Positions 33,662 through 42,703 of a stretch of 64,000 nt of DNA are shown in pieces; positions within the stretch are counted from its first letter, which is position 1, and the number at the start of each line of letters is the position of its first letter. Made by a program: the position numbers and the translations under genes. The DNA comes from Nitrososphaerota archaeon (GTDB lineage Archaea > Thermoproteota > Nitrososphaeria > Nitrososphaerales > CADDZS01). A model generated the notes under the pieces. It was given only the letters and a program-made list of their open reading frames with translations. It made no database searches and was not told where the DNA came from. The stretch lies in the NCBI GenBank assembly GCA_013288145.1, contig JABDCJ010000005.1, forward strand, positions 1 through 64,000. The letters run 5' to 3'.

Positions 33662-35920
33662 ATGCCAATACCTATTCCACGATCGAAAGAATTTTGGACA
33701 AGGTGGAAAATTAGTCATATTCGCGCGCTTGCTCAGACCGGAACTGCAACTGACGAACCATTTATTCCCGCCTCCGAAAGAACGAGCCGGGTTCTCGATC
33801 GACTGTACCTGAAGGTCAATGAAGCAAAAGGACGAAACTCGCGTTTAGATCGTCCGGTAAGTACAGTTGTTCCTTTCGTTCCGGGGTTTGAGACCGAGTT
33901 AAGCGCGCCGTTGTACCTCGGCGACATGTCCTTTGGTGCCCTGTCTGGGGTACCAAACATCGCGATAGCGAAAGCCGCTGACATTACCGGGATAATGGCC
34001 GGGACTGGAGAAGGTGGATTGCAAAAGGAAGTCGCAGGTTGTTCAAGAATTACAGTACAGTGGGCCTCGGCAAGATTTGGCGTGGATATGGAGACTCTAT
34101 CGGCCGGGCAAGCAGTAGTGATCAAGATTGGCCAAGGAGCAAAGCCAGGTATTGGCGGTCATTTGCCCGGAGTAAAAGTTACGAGGCCGATTTCGGAGAC
34201 AAGGAGAATTCCCGTTGGTAGAGACGCGATATCGCCGGCGCCACATCACGACATTTATTCGATCGAAGATCTCGGCCAGAGAATAATTGCCCTAAAAGAG
34301 GCAACAAAGAAACCTATCTTTGTCAAGGTAGGGGCCACAAACTACATTCCATACATTGCTTCGGGAGTGGCAAGAATGGGAGCGTCCGGGATCATCATCG
34401 ATGGAGCTGGGGCAGGAACTGGTGCGGCTCCCACCGTGATAAAAAACAATATTGGAATCCCCATTGAGCTTGCAGTTTCCTCAGTTGACTCTATTCTAAG
34501 ACGTGAAGGTTTGAGAGAAAAATTCACGGTAATTGCTGCAGGACGGGTGAGCACGCCGGAAGATTCGATAAAACTGATCGCATTGGGTGCGGATATTACA
34601 AGTCTTGGAACTGCTGCTTTACTTGCGCTCGGCTGCCTTATGGTACACAAGTGTCATCTTGGTTACTGTCCGGCAGTGCTGACTAACAAGATCAGCGAGC
34701 GACAGGCCAAGGTTCTTTCCCTAGATCAATCTGTTAGTTGGTTAACCAATTTGGTTAATGGCTGGGCAGAGGAACTGAAGATTCTTCTTGAACTCGCAGG
34801 AGTTTCAAACGTTCGGGATGCTGTTGGAGCGCGCGAACTGCTGTTCGCTGACGATTCAATTGATTTCGAGACGCTAAAGATTATCGGAATGGATTCCAAG
34901 GTGGAAAATTCCTCTCCAAGCAAATCAAATGTATCTTTGGAAAAAATCGTTTCCCGCCAAAATTCGTGGCCAATTGGCAGGATCGCGATGCTCCGCGAAA
35001 TGGCCGGGACAATCGGCAAATCTCCCGGCGAAGCTGAAATTTCCAGCATGGGCTCGACATCGGCGACATTCATCGAGGAACCTTCTAGACTTTCGGATTG
35101 GATCGTTTCTGACGGAGCTCAGGTGACAAGACCTAGCATAGATCCTTATCGCGAGGAGATCGAGATTTTTTCATACCTTCCGGGCAAGTTAAAGCTTCGA
35201 CTTGCCGCCCCATTTTTCTTTGCCCATCTGCCCGATTCGATTCCCGTGGCTGTGAAAAAGATCTTCGCGCATGCTTCGATCTCGCTGGGGTTGCTTTTCG
35301 ATATCCGTAAATCCGCGACTGAGAGTTACTCGCCTTTCACGGATCGACTCATTTTTGATGACGTAGCAAATAATGCGATATCCAAAATTGGGAAATCGGA
35401 AGCGCCCTTTATTCGATTACCCTCATCTCGTAATACCATAGACACCGCCGCAATGAACTCAGTAGGTCAGAATATCGCCGGATTCATTCTGGATGAAGAT
35501 GATTCAAGCTCTGATCTGCCGCTGGAAATAGCTGTTTCGCGTCTTGATAGATTGCTCAAGAATAACGGGACAAGATACAAACTCGCAATCCTGGCGGAAT
35601 CAAATTGCATCAGGGGAGCCGACGATATTTTCAAATTGCTAGCTCTGGGCGCCGATAGCGTGGGTCTGGGAAGTGCTGCGCTGTTGGCGATTGGGTTTGA
35701 GGAGGGCGACAAGGAGATAATTTTCGAGCCGAAAAAGTCCCTCGTCCATCTTGAGAATTTCGTCCTCGCCCTCGAAAAGGAAATCAAGTTACTCGCCGGG
35801 GCGTCCGGAGTGAGCAGTCTTTCCTCTTCGCTGATTGGAAATAGAGAATTGTTGCGATCGGTAGATCTCGACAAATCGATCCGAAAAGAACTCGGGATAA
35901 AGCCCTCTGGAGCATCGTGA
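33662..35920 (+). CDS. Glutamate synthase FMN/Fe-S domain protein with degenerate second copy
   Basis: The first half (about residues 20-410) is an FMN-binding glutamate synthase domain: GDMSFGALSGVPNIAIAKAA, GTGEGGLQKE, GQGAKPGIGGHLPG, SPAPHHDIYSIEDLGQ, DGAGAGTGAAP and the 3Fe-4S cysteines Cys325-x5-Cys331-x4-Cys336. It makes glutamate from 2-oxoglutarate and ammonia delivered by the partner. The second half (about 475-750) is a weak repeat of the same fold without cysteines or the active-site motifs. The next gene overlaps by 4 nt. The N-terminus may be mis-framed; see findings. Confidence 0.88.
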   Translation: MPIPIPRSKEFWTRWKISHIRALAQTGTATDEPFIPASERTSRVLDRLYLKVNEAKGRNSRLDRPVSTVVPFVPGFETELSAPLYLGDMSFGALSGVPNIAIAKAADITGIMAGTGEGGLQKEVAGCSRITVQWASARFGVDMETLSAGQAVVIKIGQGAKPGIGGHLPGVKVTRPISETRRIPVGRDAISPAPHHDIYSIEDLGQRIIALKEATKKPIFVKVGATNYIPYIASGVARMGASGIIIDGAGAGTGAAPTVIKNNIGIPIELAVSSVDSILRREGLREKFTVIAAGRVSTPEDSIKLIALGADITSLGTAALLALGCLMVHKCHLGYCPAVLTNKISERQAKVLSLDQSVSWLTNLVNGWAEELKILLELAGVSNVRDAVGARELLFADDSIDFETLKIIGMDSKVENSSPSKSNVSLEKIVSRQNSWPIGRIAMLREMAGTIGKSPGEAEISSMGSTSATFIEEPSRLSDWIVSDGAQVTRPSIDPYREEIEIFSYLPGKLKLRLAAPFFFAHLPDSIPVAVKKIFAHASISLGLLFDIRKSATESYSPFTDRLIFDDVANNAISKIGKSEAPFIRLPSSRNTIDTAAMNSVGQNIAGFILDEDDSSSDLPLEIAVSRLDRLLKNNGTRYKLAILAESNCIRGADDIFKLLALGADSVGLGSAALLAIGFEEGDKEIIFEPKKSLVHLENFVLALEKEIKLLAGASGVSSLSSSLIGNRELLRSVDLDKSIRKELGIKPSGAS

Positions 35921-38064
35921 TATTAACGAAGATGGACGGCCAGGAAAATCGATCCCGTTGGGTTTTCGACACCACTTTCGGTCAGCCCATCGTAAAGGAC
36001 GGTTGCGGGATTTTCGGAATTATTCGAAAACCCGGGGCGCCAAAGATCGGAAATCAAGTTGCTCTCTCTGGACTTGCGTGCATAAAGTACCGCGGAAGCA
36101 ACCTAGGAGCAGGCTACGCCTGCTTTGATTCTTCGAAGAATGAGACCCTCAAAATTAAGTCGTTCATAAACAGTGAAAACGCTTCACATCTCATCACTAC
36201 TAAACTTTCAGAATATTTAGGCGATCCACTTTTTTCAAATGAAAGTCGTACTAAGGTTCAACCTGATGGCACGAAAATTCTGACTCTAGAGTTTCGTTAC
36301 TCCAAGGATTTGGAATCGGGCATAGATCTTATAGTTGACGAGATCAATTCAGCTTTACTTTCGAATTCAAACGTAGATGGGCGAATCTTTTCGTATGGTA
36401 GATACGTGGAAGTATTCAAAGAGGTTGGGTTCCCGCTCGAAGTGGCTCAGATGTTCGGTCTGGATAGGAATGATCAGATTTCCGGTGACATGTGGATCGC
36501 GCATACGAGGCAACCCACCAACTCACCAGGCTCCTCTCCAATTTGGTCGCACCCGTTTTGTACTCTAGATTGCGCGATTGTCCACAACGGGGACATTAGC
36601 TCGTTTGGCGCAAATCTGGAGCTATTGGGTTCAATGGGCTTCAAAAGTCACGTAGGTACAGATAGCGAAGTGATTTCGGGGCTTCTCAATTTTCTTGTAA
36701 GAAAAGAAGGGCTATCAGTATCAGATGCAGCTACTGTACTTACCAATCCATTCGAAGAGAACGCCAATAAGCTCCAAGAAGGAATTTTGTCCAAATACAA
36801 AGCTGCAAGGCTTGATGGTCCCTTTGCAGTTGTTGCCGGATACGTTGATGAAAACGATTCCTATCTGGTGGCGCTCATCGATAGATCGAAGTTTCGACCT
36901 ATCGTTATAGGGGAGGACAAGGATTACTTTTACGTGGCAAGTGAGGAGAATCAGATCAGAATACTATCGCCAGATGCGAAAGTCTGGACACCCCAACCGG
37001 GTTCGTTTTTCATAGCGTCGTTAAAGAACGGTTTAGTTTCGACTGGAACTACGCGGGAGTTAAGGGAACGAACAGAACAGAATTTGCGATCTGATTTTCA
37101 GCATTTTACTGACGCTACGGGAATGTCCTTTTCTGAACTCAAAGAGAGGATCAACTCCGCGTATCAAACTGGCTCGGAAGAAGCTAGTTTTCGAAACCTG
37201 AGCGGGCAGCGTTACATCGGGATCGGAATCAAGACCCGCAAAGAATTCAGAGTGAAACTTCAGGGCTATCCAGGCAACTGCCTTGCGAACCTGAATGATG
37301 GTGCAATCTTTGAGGTCTACGGAAGCGTCGGTGACGATCTTGGAGACACGATGCATTCTGGAAAGATAATCGTCCACGGCAGTGCTAGAGATGTTGTGGG
37401 TCAGGCGCTTCAGGGGGGCGATATTTTCGTTCGACGTTCCGTTGGGAACAGGGCGGCAATCCAGATGAGGGAGTACAAGACTCACAGACCGTTTCTCATC
37501 GTAGGGGAAACTGCAGACGATTATCTGGGCGAGTATATGGCAGGTGGAACCGCAATTGTTCTCAACCTTTCAAATGAGCAGTTCCCCGTGGGAAGCTACG
37601 TTGGAACAGGAATGGTCGGTGGCGCGATTTATGTCAGAGGAATCGTGGAGGAAAAAAGAATTGGGCTACTCCCAAAGAAAGAAGATCTAATGAACTATCT
37701 GAATGCCGAGAAACTGGAGGGCGCGATCTCCGGTGAAGTTTTTGAGAATATTTTGAAACTGGAGTTTCCCAGCGAGAGAGTTATTTCGCAGTTACTTCCT
37801 GAAAGCATAATGAAACGTGTCAGAAGTCTCTTTTTCCGGGGAAAATATACAAAACCGATCTCAATTGAGTACCGAGCGCTTTCCGAGGAAAAGGACGAGA
37901 TGATTTCGGTCAAACGAAAGATGGAAGATTTTTTCAATGACTTCAGAATACCTAATGATGTGCGCGATATTGTGATGAACTCTGAATTTACTGTGATTAG
38001 GACAATTGCCGACGAGGAAAAAGAGTCGCCTGTTCCTCCTCAAGAAGTCCCTGTCGAGGAGTAG
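35917..38064 (+). CDS. Glutamate synthase class-II GATase plus GXGXG domain
   Basis: The 715-residue protein begins with a class II (Ntn) glutamine amidotransferase domain: KDGCGIFGII puts the catalytic Cys at residue 30, so a short propeptide would be removed. WIAHTRQPTNSPG, IVHNGDISSF and HVGTDSEVI follow. The C-terminal part (about 430-600) carries the glutamate synthase GXGXG beta helix (GDDLGDTMHSGKIIVHGSA, GQALQGGDIFVRRSVGNRA). It hydrolyses glutamine and channels ammonia to the FMN protein. GTG start overlaps the previous stop; the next gene overlaps by 1 nt. GATase fused to GXGXG is the archaeal split arrangement of GltB. Confidence 0.88.
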   Translation: MILTKMDGQENRSRWVFDTTFGQPIVKDGCGIFGIIRKPGAPKIGNQVALSGLACIKYRGSNLGAGYACFDSSKNETLKIKSFINSENASHLITTKLSEYLGDPLFSNESRTKVQPDGTKILTLEFRYSKDLESGIDLIVDEINSALLSNSNVDGRIFSYGRYVEVFKEVGFPLEVAQMFGLDRNDQISGDMWIAHTRQPTNSPGSSPIWSHPFCTLDCAIVHNGDISSFGANLELLGSMGFKSHVGTDSEVISGLLNFLVRKEGLSVSDAATVLTNPFEENANKLQEGILSKYKAARLDGPFAVVAGYVDENDSYLVALIDRSKFRPIVIGEDKDYFYVASEENQIRILSPDAKVWTPQPGSFFIASLKNGLVSTGTTRELRERTEQNLRSDFQHFTDATGMSFSELKERINSAYQTGSEEASFRNLSGQRYIGIGIKTRKEFRVKLQGYPGNCLANLNDGAIFEVYGSVGDDLGDTMHSGKIIVHGSARDVVGQALQGGDIFVRRSVGNRAAIQMREYKTHRPFLIVGETADDYLGEYMAGGTAIVLNLSNEQFPVGSYVGTGMVGGAIYVRGIVEEKRIGLLPKKEDLMNYLNAEKLEGAISGEVFENILKLEFPSERVISQLLPESIMKRVRSLFFRGKYTKPISIEYRALSEEKDEMISVKRKMEDFFNDFRIPNDVRDIVMNSEFTVIRTIADEEKESPVPPQEVPVEE

Positions 38065-38990
38065 TGAACTATTTCTTGCCGGAAAAGACCGGTGACCTTT
38101 GGTGGCTGTTTTCCAGGCAAACGATTTGCGTTACTCAAAACGAGAGCGTACTTAATGCTGCCAATTTGATGCAAAAACGAAATTTTCGGCACCTTCCTGT
38201 GATCAGAGAACCAGGTCAGAGATTAGCTGGAGTTCTTTCAGCACAGGATGTTGTAGATTCGCTTTCTCTTGCGATAGGGCCGTACACCACTATTGATGAA
38301 ATTGTCAAGTCACTCGAGATTCCTCTTCACAGAATAATGTCTCTTCACCCAATCGTCGTGGAAAAAGGTGACGGGCTCGCTGAAGTCGTGAAAAAACTCG
38401 TAGCTCACAACATCGGGGCGCTCCCGGTTGTCGATGAGATGGGGTTGATTCAAGGGATTATCACTTTAAGAGATCTGGTGGGCCTCCTAGGTACCGGATC
38501 TGAACCACTGGGCGTGAAGGTATCCGAGCTGACGACCCGTCAGTTGGCGACTATAGATTCCCGGTCCTCTATGGCAGATGCGGTCCATCTCATGTCCCAG
38601 AATAGAATTAGGCGGCTTCCCATAACGTCGAACCCACAAGTTCCTCCTGCTGGAATGATTACAAACAAGGACATTTTGAGACTGCTAGCGCGCGAATCTG
38701 CCAACAACAGAACGGGAGAAAAAGATACGACGCCAGGTTTCAAGACGAAGATCTCAGAAGTAATGACGCGTGATGTGATATCCGTAGATGCAGAGGACGA
38801 CATACGAGTCGCCGCCTCAAGAATGATGATCTTCGGAATAGGAGGTCTAACAGTTCTAGATGCAGCAGGACGCATGGTAGGACTAATAACAGAGCGAGAC
38901 CTTGTCAAGAAACTCGTTGAAGTTCGCTCAGTAAGCTTTCTCGTACAGTCAATGAAGTTTGAACTAGAACTGATAGAAAGCGCACCCTAG
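38064..38990 (+). CDS. Four-CBS-domain protein of the glutamate synthase operon
   Basis: The 308-residue protein has four CBS motifs arranged as two pairs: about residues 15-65 (NFRHLPVIREPGQRLAGVLS), 90-140 (NIGALPVVDEMGLIQGIITLRDL), 155-205 (RIRRLPITSNPQVPPAGMIT) and 230-285 (GIGGLTVLDAAGRMVGLITERDL). CBS pairs bind adenine nucleotides or similar ligands. Overlap with the GATase gene suggests it senses energy state and regulates glutamate synthase, which is inference. GTG start. Confidence 0.88.
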   Translation: MNYFLPEKTGDLWWLFSRQTICVTQNESVLNAANLMQKRNFRHLPVIREPGQRLAGVLSAQDVVDSLSLAIGPYTTIDEIVKSLEIPLHRIMSLHPIVVEKGDGLAEVVKKLVAHNIGALPVVDEMGLIQGIITLRDLVGLLGTGSEPLGVKVSELTTRQLATIDSRSSMADAVHLMSQNRIRRLPITSNPQVPPAGMITNKDILRLLARESANNRTGEKDTTPGFKTKISEVMTRDVISVDAEDDIRVAASRMMIFGIGGLTVLDAAGRMVGLITERDLVKKLVEVRSVSFLVQSMKFELELIESAP

Positions 38991-39015
38991 AAAATTAACC
39001 TGTGATCAATTCTTT

Positions 39016-39315
39016 ATGTTCCGTTCAAAGGGCGAGTGTGACTTCACAAAAATGGAAAATGTGGAAGATGCGAAAAAGCTTCTAATGGAACTTGGCCTGT
39101 TATACCCTGATTCAACCGCTTTGGTACAGAATCGGGTCCGTGAGTTAAACATGAGGCAGCTTGACAGGCTGAAGATGATGCTGGGAAGAGTGGATAGAAA
39201 CAAAGATGTTTTTTCCGAGAAAACGAGAGAAGGCGTCAAGCAGAACGACTTTTCGGCCTTCGCGGTGGCTGTAATTACTCTTAACACTCTTCTCGCAAAT
39301 GAAAAGCATAATTAA
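39016..39315 (+). CDS. Helical hypothetical protein, 99 aa
   Basis: A predominantly alpha-helical, charged small protein (MENVEDAKKLLMELGLLYPD from the internal ATG 39052, then LVQNRVRELNMRQLDRLKMML). The N-terminal 12 residues from ATG 39016 are less certain. It lies 25 nt after the CBS gene on the same strand. No family recognised. Confidence 0.5.
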   Translation: MFRSKGECDFTKMENVEDAKKLLMELGLLYPDSTALVQNRVRELNMRQLDRLKMMLGRVDRNKDVFSEKTREGVKQNDFSAFAVAVITLNTLLANEKHN

Positions 39316-39376
39316 TCTTCGGACCCATTGCGTTAAGGACTTTCTTCGCTACAAGTTTGGGATATGTCCTTTAATT

Positions 39377-39607
39377 ATGCCGAGAGCTATCGTTCTAGTC
39401 AACGCTGATGTGGGAAAGGAAGCTGAAGTTTATTCTTCCATCAGAGGAATTCCAGAGGTTTCTGAAGCTTACACGAGCTACGGTACCTATGATATTATCG
39501 CGATAGTCGACGCCGAAACTAATGAAAAGTTGAAAGGCATAATCACAAGCAGAATAAGATCCATTCCATCGATCCGCTCGACTCTAAGTATGCCGGTCGT
39601 GGATTGA
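39377..39607 (+). CDS. Lrp/AsnC ligand-binding (RAM) domain protein
   Basis: The 76-residue product from ATG 39377 is a stand-alone RAM domain: MPRAIVLVNADVGKEAEVYS, then GIPEVSEAYTSYGTYDIIAIVDA. The G-x-YD motif and the beta-alpha-beta pattern are typical. There is no DNA-binding domain. RAM domains bind amino acids or related effectors; location between the glutamate synthase operon and thioredoxin suggests amino-acid sensing. An upstream ATG at 39299 overlaps the preceding gene and is unlikely. Confidence 0.82.
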   Translation: MPRAIVLVNADVGKEAEVYSSIRGIPEVSEAYTSYGTYDIIAIVDAETNEKLKGIITSRIRSIPSIRSTLSMPVVD

Positions 39608-39939
39608 TGTCAGAACAGATTACGGAACTCACCGATGAAAATTTCTTTTCTTCAATCAAATCTCGCTCGTTAATGGTTACCGATTTTTGGGCATCCTGGT
39701 GTCCGCCCTGCAGAATGATGGCACCGGTAATCAAGGAGTTGTCTCAGCAGTATGCGGGAAAAATCTCATTCGCCAAAGTGGACGTTGACAAAAGTCCGGT
39801 CGTGTCTCAACAGTTTGGCATAATGAGCATTCCAACGTTTATCATAACAGATCATGGAAAGGTTCTGGATGTCCTGGTGGGTGCGATGCCGAAAGACGAT
39901 TTCGAAAAAGAGATCACTAAATATCTTGATCAAAATTAA
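39607..39939 (+). CDS. trxA: Thioredoxin
   Basis: The 110-residue protein has the thioredoxin fold with VTDFWASWCPPCRMMAPVI (redox motif Cys-Pro-Pro-Cys rather than Cys-Gly-Pro-Cys), KVDVDKSPVVSQQFGIMSIPTF with the cis-Pro, and GAMPKDDFEKEI. It reduces protein disulfides in the cytoplasm. It starts at the ATG 39607, overlapping the RAM gene stop; a TTG three nt earlier is also possible. Confidence 0.92.
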   Translation: MSEQITELTDENFFSSIKSRSLMVTDFWASWCPPCRMMAPVIKELSQQYAGKISFAKVDVDKSPVVSQQFGIMSIPTFIITDHGKVLDVLVGAMPKDDFEKEITKYLDQN

Positions 39940-39949
39940 GCAACAAAAC

Positions 39950-40768
39950 TCATAGCTTTGAGAGTATGCGCTCCCGGTTGAATAGTCGCACTCCAATCCT
40001 TAAGATCGTATAATCGAGAATGATCATTGCAGCGAGTACTATAAGCAGTGTGTTAACCCCGAGAAGTACAACGCCAGTTGTCTGACCGAAAAGTAAGGCA
40101 ATAATTGGGATAACCAATAATCCGCTTACCTGCTGGGCCTCTCTGGTCCCGCTGACTCGAGTGGAAACAATTACGGTCATACCTGTCGCCGCGATCGCGA
40201 ACGCAGGAGCTATCCCAAAAAGAATCAAAATCCAGAGAAAATTAGGCAGTATAGCATAACCGAACATCGGATAGTCGAGATAATCAGTCACCCCCGCGTA
40301 AATTGCAAAAGAGATTATCGTAACGAGCATCGCCGGCACGAAGGAAACGAGCGTCTTCCCAAGCAAAAGTTCCATATCACTCAAAGGAGAAGCCAGTAGT
40401 GCCTCGACAGTCTTGCGCTCTTTTTCTCCGGCGAAACTGTCAGAGGAAATTATCGATGACACTATCAGCGGGACTAGCATTGTAAAGGGGGCAAAAAATA
40501 CCGCGGACATCGAATAAACAAAGGCTTGCTTAGCTGTCATCCCCAGTGTGAGACTCGATAGCTCGAATGGAAGCGTCAGCGTCGAAGAAAGAGGGGTGTT
40601 GCCGGATCCATTTCCGGAGAGCAAGAGAACAGGAATTTGAACCGCAATTACGGGCAGCGCGACAACCATCAAGATAGGCAGGACGAATATTGGAACAAGA
40701 AGTTGCTTGCTCTGTTTTATCTCCAACCAGTCTTTTTGGAATACAAGCATCGCATTTCTGAAATTCAA
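39950..40768 (-). CDS. ABC-2 type transporter permease
   Basis: The 272-residue protein has six hydrophobic segments and the ABC-2 hallmark SFAGEKERKTVEALLASPLSDMELLLGKTLVSF after the second helix. It pairs with the ATPase encoded just upstream (start overlaps its stop by 4 nt). The complex probably exports a drug, lipid or antimicrobial molecule; the substrate is unknown. Confidence 0.88.
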   Translation of the reverse strand: MNFRNAMLVFQKDWLEIKQSKQLLVPIFVLPILMVVALPVIAVQIPVLLLSGNGSGNTPLSSTLTLPFELSSLTLGMTAKQAFVYSMSAVFFAPFTMLVPLIVSSIISSDSFAGEKERKTVEALLASPLSDMELLLGKTLVSFVPAMLVTIISFAIYAGVTDYLDYPMFGYAILPNFLWILILFGIAPAFAIAATGMTVIVSTRVSGTREAQQVSGLLVIPIIALLFGQTTGVVLLGVNTLLIVLAAMIILDYTILRIGVRLFNRERILSKL

Positions 40769-41784
40769 CTTACTTTTTTCTCACCCGCGACAATGTGAAG
40801 ATAGAGATCCTCGAGAGTGGGCTTTGATTGAACGACACCCGTAATTCTGGCGCCCGTTGAAACGAGAGTATTGACAGCCTTTGAAGTCAGGTTGTCAATC
40901 TCTTCATCAGAATACTTTTCTTCAAAGCAAAGTTCGATCGTCCGCCTATCTACATTCTTGCTAACTGACTTTGCGCCGACTATCAATTTCGCGAGGCGCT
41001 CTTCTGATACTTCGGTTGAGTCGATCAATGTTATCGTCACCCGACCTCCCTCCCAGCCTGTTCGTTCGCCTTTCATTTTCTCCGATACCTCGCTTTCGGA
41101 GCCGATTGCGAGAACCCTGCCATGGTTGATGAAGGCGATGCGGTCGCATAATCGTGAGGCGTCATCCAAATTGTGGGTCGACAGCAATACCGTGTGGTCT
41201 CCACTTTTTGCCGTATCCGAGATCTGAGCCCGGATAGTTTTCGCCGACTCGGCGTCGAGAGATGCCGTCGGTTCATCCAAGAGCAAGATCGAGGGACGGT
41301 GTACAAGAGCACGTGCGATCGCGAGTTTCTGTTTCATTCCTTTTGAGAAAGCGACGGCTCGCTCGGATCGCCTGTCCTCCAGATCAAATTCTTCGAGAAG
41401 GGATGTTACTCGGTCTTGAATCCCTTGTTCTGGAACACCATATGCCCGTGCGAAAAAAATGAGATTTTGCTCTGCTGTGAGACGCTCGTAAATGTTTGGG
41501 CTCTCAGTTAAAAGTCCGATTTCTTTGCTAATATCAACCCGGTTTTTGGAATCTCTTACACTTTTTCCATTTACGAGGACGTCCCCGTCAGATGGCGCAA
41601 GTAAGCAAGAAATTATTCTCATGGTGGTAGTTTTTCCAGCACCATTAGGACCGAGAAGCCCGAAGACTTCACCTCGGCCTACGTTTAGGGTTACACCCTC
41701 GATCGCTCTAAATGATGAGAAAGACTTGCCAAGATTCTTGAGCTCAATTGCAGGGACAAAGTCTGATCTCGATTGCAGAGGCAA
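40765..41784 (-). CDS. ABC transporter ATPase
   Basis: The 339-residue protein has Walker A GPNGAGKTTT, signature FSKGMKQKLAIARAL, Walker B ILLLDEPTASLD and a switch His (LLSTHNLDDASRL). The Q-loop reads LTESP, as in CcmA/NatA-like exporters. A C-terminal domain of about 100 residues (RVTITLIDSTEVSEERL and on) follows. It powers the adjacent ABC-2 permease. Confidence 0.9.
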   Translation of the reverse strand: MPLQSRSDFVPAIELKNLGKSFSSFRAIEGVTLNVGRGEVFGLLGPNGAGKTTTMRIISCLLAPSDGDVLVNGKSVRDSKNRVDISKEIGLLTESPNIYERLTAEQNLIFFARAYGVPEQGIQDRVTSLLEEFDLEDRRSERAVAFSKGMKQKLAIARALVHRPSILLLDEPTASLDAESAKTIRAQISDTAKSGDHTVLLSTHNLDDASRLCDRIAFINHGRVLAIGSESEVSEKMKGERTGWEGGRVTITLIDSTEVSEERLAKLIVGAKSVSKNVDRRTIELCFEEKYSDEEIDNLTSKAVNTLVSTGARITGVVQSKPTLEDLYLHIVAGEKKVS

Positions 41785-41794
41785 GAAACAAATC

Positions 41795-42598
41795 TCACCC
41801 GATTTCCTCTATCAGCTTTGGAATCTGCCGAAGGCTATCGATCTCCCGAACAACTCGATTCTGCGGTATTTTGAAATCCGCCGGAATATGTTCTCCAGGA
41901 TTCATGTACTGGGCATACTTTTGCCAGAGACCGGTGTAATGGGCAGCATGCATTCCATAGGACACCGCTCCGACCACATCTGCCTTGAATAGGTCACCAA
42001 CGTGAATCGTTTCATGCGGCTGAACAGAGAGCTGCGTCATTGAGTGGTGAAAGATTTCTCTCGCCGGTTTTAGATACCCAACCTCACAGGAAATTGTGAG
42101 AGCATCAAAGTATTTTCCAATGCCGTACGAGTTCAGCATGCGACGATATGTACGGGAGGATCTTGCAGCATTTGAGATGAGGCCGATTTTCAAACCACGC
42201 TTTTTGATATCTCGAAGTACCGGTCCGGCTTCCGGGTTGAAGTGAGGATATTTCTTGAAATAACCTGCATCGGATAGAATTCTTCCAGCTTGGGCCTCGA
42301 GTTCTCGTGTCTCGCCCGGAGGAAATTTGATTCCGAGCAGTTCGAAGATCATTCTCCCTCGATCCTCGGGCGACACGTCGCGACCGCTGTCGTAGGTCTC
42401 GTTCACTTTCACTCCGAGCTGCTCCATGGCTAGCCTTATGGAATTGAAATCAAACCGCCGGTAGCTTCTTCCTTTGGAACCCACCCGGTTCACAAAACGA
42501 TGTATGTTGAGAACTCGTCTGAGCCGCCTATACTCCTCAAGTTCTTTTGAATCCCAGATCAGAGTGAGCCAGAGATCAAAAGTTACAGCTCGGATCAT
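41795..42598 (-). CDS. HAD-superfamily hydrolase
   Basis: From ATG 42598 the product begins MIRAVTFDLWLTLIW. The nucleophile Asp8 is present, but the second Asp of the usual DxD is Trp, as in haloacid-dehalogenase-like and some other HAD subfamilies. Motif II is LISNAA, the Lys is in YLKPAREIF, and motif IV is HVGDLFKADVVGA. It has the C1-type helical cap. An upstream ATG adds 13 residues. The phosphatase or dehalogenase substrate is unknown. It lies 10 nt from the ABC ATPase gene. Confidence 0.8.
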   Translation of the reverse strand: MIRAVTFDLWLTLIWDSKELEEYRRLRRVLNIHRFVNRVGSKGRSYRRFDFNSIRLAMEQLGVKVNETYDSGRDVSPEDRGRMIFELLGIKFPPGETRELEAQAGRILSDAGYFKKYPHFNPEAGPVLRDIKKRGLKIGLISNAARSSRTYRRMLNSYGIGKYFDALTISCEVGYLKPAREIFHHSMTQLSVQPHETIHVGDLFKADVVGAVSYGMHAAHYTGLWQKYAQYMNPGEHIPADFKIPQNRVVREIDSLRQIPKLIEEIG

Positions 42599-42703
42599 CC
42601 GGTCCCCGGCCCGAAGTCCGGAGTAAGATGATATCAACTTCTCGATTAGCTAGCACTAGAAGTCAGAGTAAGAGAAGGTTCAGTCCTTCTCTCTACTGAA
42701 GTC

